Below, in pieces: positions 26,001 through 38,200 of a stretch of DNA of 64,000 nt (positions within the stretch are counted from its first letter, which is position 1; each line of letters opens with the position of its first letter). This stretch comes from Sipunculus nudus (taxonomy: Eukaryota > Annelida > Sipuncula > Golfingiida > Sipunculidae), in contig CM049319.1 of the NCBI GenBank assembly GCA_026874595.1, forward strand, positions 62,814,917 through 62,878,916, written 5' to 3'. The notes beneath the pieces are model-generated. The model had not been told where the DNA came from and searched no databases. It worked only from the letters and a program-made list of their open reading frames with translations. The translations under genes were made by a program, and so were the position numbers.

Positions 26001-26845
26001 GGACGTATCCAAGATAAATGGGCCGTCGTTGGAACGGTCCCAATAAGACGCTATGTTATATTTGGGGAAACGTCGGACATGGAACCCGTCAGAAGGGATA
26101 GGGAAAAATATCAAACCCGTCCAATTGAGCCCGTCCATCTGGGATGACACCATTAAGTTCATTCAACCACGGTTTACAAGAGGAGCATTTGCCGTAAGGG
26201 GAGCATCGTATATTGGCGACTTGTTAAGCATGATTACAGCGGTTGATGTCTAGACGATAACTGATAGCTCATAACAGGGTATATCTTAAGAAAATCTTAG
26301 AACTGCACAAACCTCTTATTAAAATTAAGCGTTCCCCGTCAGGGTAAAATGTACTAAATAGTTCCCAACTATTATATAAAGTTGTTTAAGGCCAAGAAAC
26401 CAGGGTCATTAGAGACGGAAGCCTCTTACCTTTAAGACTGAAACATTTCCGTTAATCTAATGTTTGTATGTAAAATATGAATATTATGAGTGAACGAGAA
26501 TATAGACAGATGACAAGCGACTACGGGTATCCGCCATATCATAAGTAAGGCATGGGATGTTCCCGACATCACATGACTCCATATGTGTGGCATCAGTGAT
26601 GACAAATAAACCCCTCATATATGGGCAATTTTCACCCCAAAAAATGATCTACAGATGGATAACCCCTACAAAATTTCAGGCCGAGACGCCAATCCAGAGA
26701 AAAAAAGAGCATCAATGTATTCTATAAAAACAGAACAGCAGGTGGCTCCACCGGCCTGGGCTACAACAAAGCTATCCAAGACGGATAAACATTCCAAAAT
26801 TTCAGACCGATACATCTGTTAACTCCTGAGACATGAGCGATTTTT
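17037..26845. other. AT-rich intergenic DNA with microsatellites
   Basis: I found no supportable gene. It contains dC/dG tracts (about 18762-18775, 20130-20210, 20697-20714 and 20977-20990), a GT repeat at about 20874-20898, a TTG/TTA trinucleotide tract at about 24068-24147 and short TA repeats. A GC-richer patch at 18200-18420 holds an open minus-strand frame (18107-18391) with no recognisable features. A CRE palindrome TGACGTCA lies at 23691-23698 and an AATAAA near 23897. A TATA-bearing segment near 25055 is listed separately. About 26560-26845 holds two degenerate copies of a dispersed repeat with 'aaaatttcagaccga'-type sequence that also appears inverted near 47690. Confidence 0.5.
24950..25260 (+). 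promoter_or_regulatory. TATA-containing promoter-like segment, possible solo LTR
   Basis: TATAAATA at about 25051-25058 sits in a locally GC-richer block, with an initiation site expected near 25080. No open frame follows, and the block fades into AT-rich DNA after about 25200. This layout would fit the U3/R part of a solo LTR or a lost promoter. I could not find matching ends or a second copy in the window. Confidence 0.2.
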
Positions 26846-29385
26846 AGCTCAGTTGACTGAAAGTCATCTGAGCTATAGCGATCACTCTTTGTCCGTCGTC
26901 CGTCTGTCCGTCTGTCCGTCCGTTAACCAGGCACAAATCGTAACCGCTGGAACTAGAACCTTGTAACTTGGCATTCTGAGAGGTCCATGAAAAATCTCCT
27001 TGGAAACCAGAAATTAGGTCTCTGTTACCCATATCCTTCGAGCTATGGGGCCCCAAAGTACCCCCCAGAAAAGTCTAAAATTTCATACAAAAACATCAAT
27101 ATCTCATTAACTACATCACTGATGGTCATGATTTTTTGCATACATATTGATCATGAGATGTTCCATCAGTTCCTGCAGACTGGTGGCGCCACCTGTATTT
27201 TTCGATTTTTTTTACGAATTTTTTTCTCTATTTTTGAGACCTTTAAAAATGTGAACATCTGTTAACAAGGCACAAATTGTAAAGACTGGACCTAGAATCT
27301 TCATTCTTGAGACATTGAGAGGTCAATGAAAAAATGTCCATGGAAACCAGAAATTAGGTCTCTGTTACCCATATCCTTCGAGCTATGGGGCCCCGAAGTA
27401 CCCCCCAGAATAGTCAAAAATTTCATACAAAAACTTCAATATCTCATTAACTACATTACTGATGGTCATGATTTTTTGCATGGATATTGATCATGGAGTG
27501 TTTCATCAGTTCTGCAGACTGGTGGCGCCACCTGTATTTTTTCAATTTTTACGAATTTTTTTCTCTATTTTTGAGACCTCTGAAGATGCAGTCATCTGTT
27601 TACAGGGCACAAATCGTAACGACTGGACCTAGAATCTTCTCTCTTGACATGCAGAGAGGCCCATAAAAAGTCTCCTTGGAAACCTGAAATTAGGTCTCTG
27701 TTACCCATAACCTCTGAGCTATGGGGCTCCGAAGTACCCCCCAGAATAATGGAAAATTTGATACAAAGGTTCAAGTAACTGATCAACTATTGCATTGATC
27801 ACCATGATTCTTTGCATTGATTTTGATCATGGGGTGTTTCATCAGTTTCTGCAGACTGGTGGTGCCACCTGTATTTTTTCGATTTTTACGTGTTTTTTTT
27901 TCTCTATTTTTGAGACATTAAAAGATGCGGTCATCGGTTAACAGGGCACAAATCCTAATGACTGGACCTAGAATCGTCTCTCTTGACATGCAGGGAGGCC
28001 CATGAAAAGTCTCCTTGGAAACCTGAAACTAGGTCTCTGTTACCCATAACCTCTGAGCTATGGGGCTCAGAAGTACCCCCCAGAATAATGGAAAATTTGA
28101 TACAAAAGCTCAAATATCTGAACAACTATTGCATTGATCACCATGATTCTTTGTATGGATATTGATCATGGGATGTTTTATCAGTTTCTGCAGTCTGGTG
28201 GCGCCACCTGTATTTTTTCGATTTTTACGAATTATTTTCTCTATTTATGAGACCTTAAGATGGGGTCATCTGTTAACAGGGCACAAATCGTAACGCCTGG
28301 ACCTAGAATCTTCTCTCTTGACATGCAGAGAGGCCCATTAAAATTCTCCTTAGAAACTTAGAAAAAGGTCTCTGTTACCCATTTTCTTCGAGCTATGGGG
28401 CTACCAAGTACCCCCCAGAATGATGGAAAATTTGATACAAAAGCTCAAGTATCTGAAAAACTATTGCAATGATCACCATAATTCTTTGCACGGATATTGA
28501 TCTTGGAATGTTTCATCAGTTTCTGCAGTCTGATGGCGCCACTGGTATTTTTTCGATTTTTACGAATTTTACAGGGCACAAATCGTAATGCCTAGACCTA
28601 GAATCTTCTGTCTTGACATGCAGAGAAGCCTATAAAAAGTTTCCTTGGAAACCTCAAATTAGGTCTCTGTTACCCATATTCTTCGAGCTATTGGGCTCAG
28701 AAGTACCCCCCAGAATAATGGAAAATTTGATACAAAAGCTCAAGTATCTGAACAACCAATGCATTGATCACCATGATTCTTAGCATTGATATTGATCATG
28801 GGGTGTTTCATCAGTTTCTGCAGTCTGGTGGCGCCATCTGTATTTTTTTCAATTTTTAGCTCAGCTGACTGAAAGTCATCTGAGCTATAGCGATCACTCT
28901 TTGTCCGTCGTCCGTCTGTCCGTCCTTTAACCAGGCACAAATCGTAACCACTGGACCTAGAACCTTGTAACTTGGCATTCTGAGAGGTCCATGAAAAATC
29001 TCCTTGGAAACCAGAAATTAGGTCTCTGTTACCCATTCGAGCTATGGGGCCCCAAAGTACCCCCCAGAAAAGTAAAAAATTTCATACAAAAACTTCAATA
29101 TCTCATTAACTACATCACTGATGGTCATGATTTTTTGCATACATATTGATCATGAGATGTTCCATCAGTTCCTACAGACTGGTGGCGCCACCTGTATTTT
29201 TTATTTTTTACGAATTTTTTTCTGTATTTTGAGACCTTTAAAAATACAGACACAATTTTGCCCTGTTGGTTAATCTGTTTGATGCTTCAGTTGAATGGGT
29301 ATATACTACCATTCAGATGAAAAAATTTCCTTTTGCGAATCTCTTCCCAGTCAGCTGAGCGTCATGACCCATGGGTCACTTGTTA
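26846..29385 (-). mobile_element. Helentron/pearl-like element(s), inverted, two 3' ends
   Basis: In minus orientation the 5' end is at about 29385, with the palindrome TGACCCATGGGTCA and then TGACGCTCAGCTGA. The body is ~337-bp tandem repeats. There are two terminal hairpins preceded by the ACGG-type microsatellite, at 28858-28886 and 26846-26874. The copy is therefore either two head-to-tail elements or one element duplicated through its end. Flanking fragments at 29570-29720 carry the GGTGGCGCCA motif in other sequence. The open frames at 26844, 27592 and 28740 are repeat-derived. Confidence 0.6.
26931..29200 (-). repeat. ~337-bp tandem core repeats with GGTGGCGCCACC palindrome
   Basis: The landmark GGCACAAATCGTAA recurs at about 26931, 27267, 27607, 27945, 28280, 28575 and 28935, spacing 335-340 except for one shortened unit of 295 and one of 360 that includes a terminal hairpin. 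Each unit holds a conserved ~100-bp core shared with the 156-bp repeat at 14-16 kb, plus about 180 bases of its own. A perfect 12-bp palindrome GGTGGCGCCACC is present at 27182-27193, 27521-27532, 28197-28208 and 29181-29192, with one-base variants in other units. The ERE-like palindrome of the 156-bp repeat is degraded here to GGTAACAGAGACC. Confidence 0.8.
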
Positions 29386-31912
29386 CCCAGAGCAAACAGA
29401 CGGATAGAAGCCACGCGAAACCAATTGCAGATTGCGCTACCGATCTTGAATACAAGATGGAGGCATACAAGATCTTAGGACATGCACAATTTCAGCCCAA
29501 TACGTTGAACCCATAACTAAGACGAACAGATAACAAACACATGGATGGACGCCACGCAAACACCATTGTAGGTGGCGCCATCAGTCTCAAGTAAGAGATG
29601 GAGAGATCTAAGATCTATGGACGTGCAAGATATGCATGGGCTCATGAGATATAGGCTGTTATCAAAAATAAATCCAGATTCAAACGGTACAGCAAGAAAA
29701 GCAGGTGGCGCCACTAGTCTTTTTTACCCACAACTACATAGGTGAGCGAATAACTATGCCGGGTTTCGCAAAGATCAGTCCAAGGGTCTCATATAGGAGT
29801 TCTCCGGATACGAACGCGGCGGCGGAACCCGCGTGAAAACATGGTATCTGCAAAACTCTGTTTTGGCGGATACAATTATGAATGAAACTATTGTAAAATA
29901 TATATAATTAATACATTAATATAACAGAATTATGCAAATTATATAAAGGTTTATAGAATTGAAATGAGTAGCCGATGAAATGTTATTATTTACTCGACCA
30001 TAAGCATAAAAATGGTTATTCCGTCTGTGATTGTAGCAAAAGTTTAATTTCAAGAAAAAGCACAAATCCGGAATTACTGCTGCACAATTCCATCTGTAAA
30101 TGCACAAATGTGGTTTAACTATACGTCAAAATAGATATGTAACCTGATTTATAACCCCGCTGACCTTGTCCGGACCTTTTTTGGACCAGTTTTAGTTTAA
30201 ACGAAACCGTGTGATGAATTTGCTTTACACCATAACAATTAATTATATTCACACCAAACCATGTGCATATAATAAAGGAGAATGGTTTTCGTGGATAATG
30301 ATTAATTGTAGATTTAAAAAATAATATTCTCCTTTTGATGTATGTAGCGATTCAAGTTTATATGAGAAATATACATAAGTACATATATACAACATTAGAT
30401 AAAAGCCAGTGTTTGTTGACATCCGGGAATTTCTCGATAACATCATGCGCCGGATGCGGTTTACCAATGCTACTACAACTACCAAGACTTACTACTAATT
30501 ATATATATATATACGTCTACAAAGCCTATGATATCGGGCCTTGTGAAAACTCGCTGTATAGAGCCCAGGGCTTTCGATTGAGGTTGATTATAGCTATATA
30601 TATATTAAAAAATAATTTTATCATCTTAATATAGTATAATGAAAATATAAAATAATATAACTAGATATAACATTTATATATAAAATATCATGATTTAACA
30701 GAAAATAATATATTACAATACGCTATAACATCATTTACATACAAATATGTCACATGACAACATCATACCATAAAGGCCTACAGGTATTCTTAGGTTTTCA
30801 TGCACAGGTGTCAATTAATTAAGACTCACTAATCTCTATGCCTTTCGCGGGATTTCAAATTTGCGAAATTTGCGAAAGGGGAATTATCGCGAAAATTAAC
30901 CCTCGTGACTAAGAAGCCCCATCATCAAGAGCAAGCCTAAAAGATTGGTATAAATAATAATTGTGCTTGTATGTCCACATACTTCTCATAAAAATTATAT
31001 CAGATATTTCAAATTATATACCATTGAATGAACAATAATTTCAATACGTTCCAATTATAATGATTTTGCGCATATTATGTTTGATGTATTCAATTAATTC
31101 ATATGTTTTGCTTTGTGCGTATATTTAGTATGGTGAGATCGCGAAAATGAAACCTTCCCAAAACAATGAAAATGTAGATATCGCGAAATTCTAACCCTGC
31201 GAATATTAAGCAAACCACAATAACCTCAGAGGTTATATTGAAAATCACTTTTTAACACCTTATTAATACGACACAGCCTTAAGGAAGGTTCGGAGGCGAT
31301 ATGAAAAAAAGTTGGATCGACTTGTTATGCCCCAGGGAGTTAAAATGACATACATATTTTCATCCTGCCCTTAAAAGTGAACTCGTATGAAAAGCAACAA
31401 GTATTTTTTCAGAGCACTTCAGGACATATCCCTATAAGAGGTGGAATGTATATAACGAAAGATTTCCCTCGGAGCAACAACTTAGGTATACAGGCATGCA
31501 GCCCCCCCCCCCCCCCTTCCGGATTCTGCACCTGTAAAATTCATGCACATGTTATTAGTAAGATATACGGACATATTTAATGGCCAATATGTGTTGACAT
31601 TTCCCGGGAAGTAGGTAGTCGTAAACAGAGGGGCATTTTACGACAACGTGACCCCACATGTACCGGATCTCGACAATGTTGACAAACATTATGTTAATTG
31701 CGAGTATTTATTGCTCAATAAGTGCAAAAGCTTTGACCTATAATTCTGGCTGTCAAGTGAAATATTTAGAAAATTTCACACTAAGAGCAATCATTGACAG
31801 ATATACATGTCTGATGTGGTCACAGGGGTTAATAATACAAGCATATGGAATTTTTGAACATATAGTATAGTCCTTTTGGTCATTTCCTTCACATAAGGTC
31901 CCATAAGTTCTT
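29386..31912. other. AT-rich intergenic DNA with repeat fragments
   Basis: No gene was seen. Two direct occurrences of an ATCGCGAAA...TTCTAACCCT/TTAACCCT motif at about 30885-30905 and 31180-31200 suggest a dispersed repeat. A C15 tract lies at about 31502-31516. The short frames have no coding character. Confidence 0.5.
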
Positions 31913-33777
31913 ATTTTAGCTCAGCTGACTGTAAGTCAACTGAGGTATGGGGATGGCGCTTTGTCCGTCGTCCGCCCGGGCGTCCGGCCGTACGTTAGCA
32001 GGGCACAAATCGTAACTGCTGGCCCTAGAAACTTATAAGTGAAATCCAGGGAGGTCAATAAAAAATCTCCTTGGAAACCTGAAATTAGGTCACTGCGACC
32101 TATAACCCCGAGCTATGGGGCTTGAAAGTACCCCCCAGAATAATCAAAAATTTGATACAAAACCTCCAGTATCTTGATAATTAATGCATGGATTGTCATG
32201 AATCTTGCCTTGAATATTGACCATGACTAGTTTTGTCAGTTCCCGAAAAGTGGTATTTTTTTATATTTTAACGAATATTTTGTATTTTTTTAACTATAAA
32301 AAACAACAATTATGTCAGTTTCTCAGCTGTGATTACATCTAGTGTCCCAAAACCTGGTGTGTTTACTGATCACAAGTGGATGCCCCATAGTAATAATCAC
32401 CCTGTCTGTCTGTCTGTCTGTTTTTCTGTCTTTCTGTCTGTCTGTCTGTCCATCCGTCCATCAACACAAATTTTTTTCCAGATGATAACTCAAGGTTGGA
32501 TTGACATATGGATTTCAAACTTGAATTACATATGGCCCACCACTAAAGCAAGAACATATATGATTTTGGGGTCACAAGGTCAAAGGTCAAGGTCACAGGA
32601 CTCCTCACCTAATTAAAAAGATTATGGCTGCATTTTAAGCCAAGCTTTTCACTCAAACTTCCAATCATGCGCATTTAGCTGACTTGCCAGTATGGGGAGA
32701 GCGTAAATGAATTTGGGGTCACATGGGCAAAGGTCAAGGTCACAGGGGCCATCTGTTCACGAATAAGTTTCTAGATGATAACTCCAGTTAAGTTCGACAT
32801 ATTAGTTTCAAACTTAACTTATATATGGCTCACCACTAAAGTAAGAAGCGTGTCGATTTTAGGGTCCAACGGTCAAAGGTCAAGGTCACAGGACTCATTT
32901 CTTTAAAAAGAATGCATATGCATTTGAAGCCAAACTTTTCATCCCAAACCTTCCATCTTGCACATATAGCTGAGCTGCCAATAGGGGAAGAACCTGATTG
33001 ATTTGGGGGTCACAAAATCAAAGGTCATGGTCACAGGGGCCCATCTGTCCACATATTTGTATCTGGGTGATAAATCCTGTTTGGATTGACATAATGGTTT
33101 CAATTTTGACCTACATATGACCCACCAATAATGTAAGAATCCTTTTGATTTTTGGGTCATAAGGCCAAAGGTCAAGGTCACAGTACCCACTTCTTTAAAA
33201 AGATTGTTGATGTACTTTTATCCAAACTTTCTGTCCCAAACCTTCAATCTTCCAGGTGTTGCTCACCTGCCAATAGTGGAAGTAACTTATAGATTTTCGG
33301 GTCACAAGGTCAAAGGTCAAGGTCATGGAGGCCATTTGTCCACATATTAGTTTCCAGATGATAACACCAGTTTGGTTTGAAATATTGATTTCAAACTTGA
33401 CTTATATATAGCCCACAACTAAAGTAAGAACTGTTGATTCTGGGGTCATGAGATCAAAGGTCAAGGTCACAGGACCCACTACTTTAGAAAGATTGTGGAT
33501 GCATTTTAAGCCAAACTTTTCATCTCAATCCTTCCATCATTGACATGTGGTGCATCTGCCAATAGGGGAAGTTTCCTTTTGATTTTGGGGTCACTAGGTC
33601 AAAGGTTACGGTCACAGGGCCCATCCATATACAAATTACTTTATTGATGATAACTCCAGTTTGGGTAGACAGGTTGGCTTCAAACTGATCATAGGACCAA
33701 TATTTTGGAAAACCTCATAAACATATATCCTTATAAACAAATGCTGCTGAGCGTCGAGACCCATGGGTCCCTAGTTT
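31913..33777 (-). mobile_element. Helentron/pearl-like element with nuclear-receptor-type core repeats
   Basis: In minus orientation the 5' end lies at about 33777, with GACCCATGGGTC and then TCGACGCTCAGC. The 3' end is a hairpin at 31918-31946 preceded by an ACGG/CCGG-rich microsatellite and one copy of the common ~100-bp core (31995-32280) that contains AGGTCACTGCGACCT. Between them lie eight ~145-bp repeats unrelated in sequence to the arrays in the other elements, and a CTGT microsatellite (32401-32462). No Rep-helicase frame is present. Confidence 0.6.
32560..33640 (+). repeat. Eight ~145-bp tandem repeats (290-bp dimers) with AGGTCA direct repeats
   Basis: The block GGTCAAAGGTCAAGGTCAC recurs near 32577, 32723, 32865, 33013, 33161, 33303, 33449 and 33593. 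Alternate units resemble each other best: one type continues into ACAGGACTC and 'gcattttaagcca', the other into ACAGGGGCC and 'gatgataactcc'. The array is therefore about four 290-bp dimers. The best copies hold three AGGTCA hexamers, the first two spaced by one base and the third abutting. Confidence 0.8.
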
Positions 33778-35221
33778 GCGGATTTCACTCAGATGGTCGG
33801 TCAAAACGTCAGAGAAGGGTGTCATATGTGTCTCATTAAGAAGTCGATTGCGCAGTCGGGACCTTCAAACCTCCACCAGAAATCATCTCATAAGAAATTT
33901 ATGCGAAGTGCACAGTGTCCACTTCGGTAACATGGTTAAAACTGGTGCATGAGTGGCAGAACTAATACCTATGAATGGGTTACTTCAACCCTGGAAAAAG
34001 AATTGTGTTATAATAGTATATGATTTAAAAAAAAAACATATTATGGTTATCCAAATTACCTCCGGAATTAAATGTATTGTCCCTTGTCTGTTATTCATTA
34101 ACAATCCACAAAATTACCAAAATCTACTCCAATCTTTTTGCATAAAGTTGTAAACAGACAAACAAACCTACCAAAACCCAAGGGGGGTAATAATATCGAC
34201 GCCTCCCATGGAAGGTTAAAAAAGAGCATGTGCCGATTCTTTTTAATAAAATTTCCACAATTTTTTTATAACTGTATGTAATAAGGTTTTTCTATACAGT
34301 GTTAAATCATTCAAAACCAGGATATAAACGGTACTCGGCGGAAATTAGGGGTAAAAAAGCAGACGACAGGACAAACAAAGAATTATTTGTGCAACGGTAG
34401 CGTGTTACTGGAACCCAAAATGAAAATACAAAACAGAGTGGAAATAGAAAAACAGGGCAACGGGTCACTGTGTTCACATTTTTACGTGCGGTTTTTATAA
34501 ACCTCAACAGGTCATTGTAAATCAAGTTGGCATTCCGCTGTTATAAAGGAGTGTAATTGTAACCACGCGATCCGGATTCTATTGAACTTCACAATATAAA
34601 TTGAGACATTGTTTAATGAAATCATTAATCGATGGAAGAACAACAAGAATAAAATTTAAAAAAATACACCAGAAACTTACTAAATTTACTCTGTAATTTC
34701 CAATTGTCATTGATTACATCCTGGAACAGGCCCACTTGGTCAAACAAACACAAACATGGGGGGAACCCCTTTTATTTATAAACACTCGTGAATATATAAT
34801 AACATACACAATAGGATATAATGATCGTGATGGTAATCTCTTTTAACAGCACATTCACATATTATCATTCACACTTTCCTTTTTTGGTTTGATAAATAAA
34901 ATGAGATGTCTTTATGTTGCATATATTTATTTTTTTCCGCGATCCCCCGATACCAATGGATAAAACATATCCTGATGCACCTAATGCTGTTTTCTGCCAT
35001 GCATGACATAAACCTCGGAATAAACTCGTCGTCACGCTATGTGATCACTGAGCCATATCTTGCTTTCACTTTGTGGATTATTCATGCATGTCACGGCATG
35101 TCTTAGTGACGTCACATCACGAATCGTGTTTCATGGTTGGCTGTACGATGATACAGCTGATAACCTGTTTAGTTAAATAATAGGTACTGCATATACATAT
35201 AATTAAATAATTAGCACTGCC

Positions 35222-35271
<50 letters not shown>

Positions 35272-38200
35272 AATAATTAGTTCTGCCCATACAATAAACG
35301 CAACTTTCATCCTGAAATATTTATACAGAGTAACTTACACTCAAATTTGATCTCTTTGAGATTTTGACATTCCTCGCCTTTGATGATATTATACATATAC
35401 ATGTACGAATGTATATGAAACCCTTCTTCCGATATACTGTGGGCACAAATTCATGGAAGACTGTTGTATATATACATGTATGTGTGTTTGTGTGTATTAT
35501 TATCTTATATTATATCATTTCAATTTTACTGCGAGGACTGCTATGTGTACTTAATTCTATAAGAGGGAACCGGAAGGAAAGAAAAAGAGATTTGTTGACC
35601 AGCCATTTTGCAGGTGTATGTGTTGTTTTCCCCGCCTTTCCCCGCATCCGGGTACGCCCACTAATGAACACATATTAAATAAAAAGAATCCATTGTAACC
35701 CTATACCCCGATAAGGCCACTATGTGTACCGTCGAAACCAACACAACGGTCGCTCGTCTGTGTTTGTGTGCATGATCGTGTTTGTTTGTGTTTAGGGTGC
35801 TATGGTATGTGTGTGATCGCAAATAAATACAAATAAAAGTAAAGGAAGGGCTTGCCCTCTAAACAGGTACATGGATCTCTCTGTATATATGGTAGGAAAG
35901 AGGGGTAATGCGTCAGGTATTTTCAGAACCTGCAGGGGAAAGTGAAACACGCTTGGCAAAACTTTCCATTATACGATGTCAGAAGATCGAGTGCTGTAAG
36001 AGCCATACAAACGTCAAGAGTATAAACCGATATCCTGGTTCAAGTGATTGTTATGATAATACACGAGCTTTAACAGGGTGTTCGGAGGTTTACTACAGGG
36101 GACACCACGTTTAAATAAACACACCTTGAGGAATATGATTGAACCATGTATTGATATACTTGAGGTTTGTGAATGGGTAAACGGAGTTATAGTACTCCTT
36201 GACCCTAATTAAGTGAACTATCTCTTTATTGTTACATACCAGAGAGATAAGGTTACATATCAGTGTCTAGTAGAACTATATACATAACATGGTCCTTTAT
36301 ATAAATAGTGCGACGGACAATAGTTTTAAGATACCAGAGGTTCGCCAGATGACAGAGACCTCTAGCGGAAATGTAATAACAAGTTTCAATTTACGTACAT
36401 TAATGCTCCATATAATAATGTTATAAGGAGGTCCAGAATAGAACACTTAAAACAAAGGGCCCTGTTTATGTAAATAAATGTCAATCATAAATGAACTTGC
36501 CCATAACAGTAACATTTGTTGGTTAAAATGGTTATTAAAGTCATGATAATTTGAACATTAAACAGACAGATTAAATAAACGATACGGTCTAGCAAACGGT
36601 CTGCAAACATGACTTCTTGCATATGTTAATTAGGACAGCTTTCAGATGACAGAGCACGTACAGCTTGCCAATATGACAAGATGTCTCATTTCTCACTGTC
36701 AGTCGGGGGGGGGGGGGGGGGCTTGGCTGCCAATGATCATCTAGTTTAGGACCCTCTTGCATTGATAAAGTTGGCCAAACGTTAAATATATGAAGTGTTG
36801 GACATATATAACTTAAAATGTATATATCCGGCGTAAAAGTAATATGGAAAAAAGTACATGCATGTTATCTACAGAAGTACTTTGGGAGGGGCATTGAGGT
36901 TGTTGCTCAAAGATCTTAAGATTCTTAATTATGTCGAATGCAAAGCAAAAGCAAAACTCTATCCATTTTACTTACCGAGGTCTTGAGTACGGTAATTAAC
37001 ACTCGAATAGTCAATTTAAATAGCTTAAAACTGCATTCAGGTGACCATAGTTCATTGGATAGGGATGATAATACCCAAATCGGTCTTCTCCAGGATGTTC
37101 GGAGAGTATTAGTGTCGAACATTTTGTTTAAGTAAACATGCTTGAAGGATTCTGTTTGATCACAATATTGATGTTCTTGTGGTTCGATATTTGGTAAAAA
37201 AATAGTCAAAAGTATTCCATGACCGAGATCATGCGGTTTCTTCTTAAAGTTTCCATGTTTACCCACCAGAGGAGTGAAGCCATATATTCACGTGTTCCAT
37301 CAGAGATAAACTACCGATAGCAGAGCACTCTAGCTGGAACAATTTAAACAAGTTTCTGATATATATTAATGATTAGTGTATTAATGAATGAACGATTTAT
37401 ATTTAATACAAGTATCGTAAGATCCATATTTATATTTTGACTGAAGATTGAGCCCTATGAGCGCTCTAGTTGGTAGGATCTGAGAATCTTGCCCTAGGCG
37501 TGAATATTGATTGAGCCATTTTTTACGAAGATGCCACCAAGCCAAACAGAGAGTCGGTCCAGCAACCAGCGTGCCACGGAGACTTTGAAAAGTCGTTGGA
37601 GGAGTCCAGATTACCATAGCCCCACTGGACAGTTCTGCCGTCTATTTCATGAATTATGAACAAGTGACTCGCTTACATTTGTTCTACGCGTACGTCTGGT
37701 GTGATGTTACGATCAAACGTTCAGCAATGCTGGGAAGACATCCAGAATCTTACCAATCTTGTCCAGATGACGCGTGTACAGTTTTTACATCTGGTTCATT
37801 GGATTTGATTGACACATATTATTTCTGTCGGAACACTTGCAGGCTTGTGCATTAGTCATAGAATAGGTGTCAGGGCGGCTTGATGAATCAAGGTCTCTGA
37901 AAGTGTAGCTTCCATGAGAATATTGGAAATATATCAAGCAAGAATTTTAAGTTTAAGACACTGTTTTTAAAACAATTTTTGGCGGCTTTGTTTAAAAAAC
38001 TGTTCAGTTGTCCCTGGTTTGATATAACTGTAATATATACAGACATTGCAAGGTGAAGATATATATGGAATATAAGACTGCGACCGAAACTAGCATAACA
38101 CAAATATCTGCCTTTACAGTAGTTTGTCCCTGGCACCAGTGGTGACATTGTTATAAGTAACATGTAACTGTAGCTCTGCCATATGGTATTACAATTCTAT

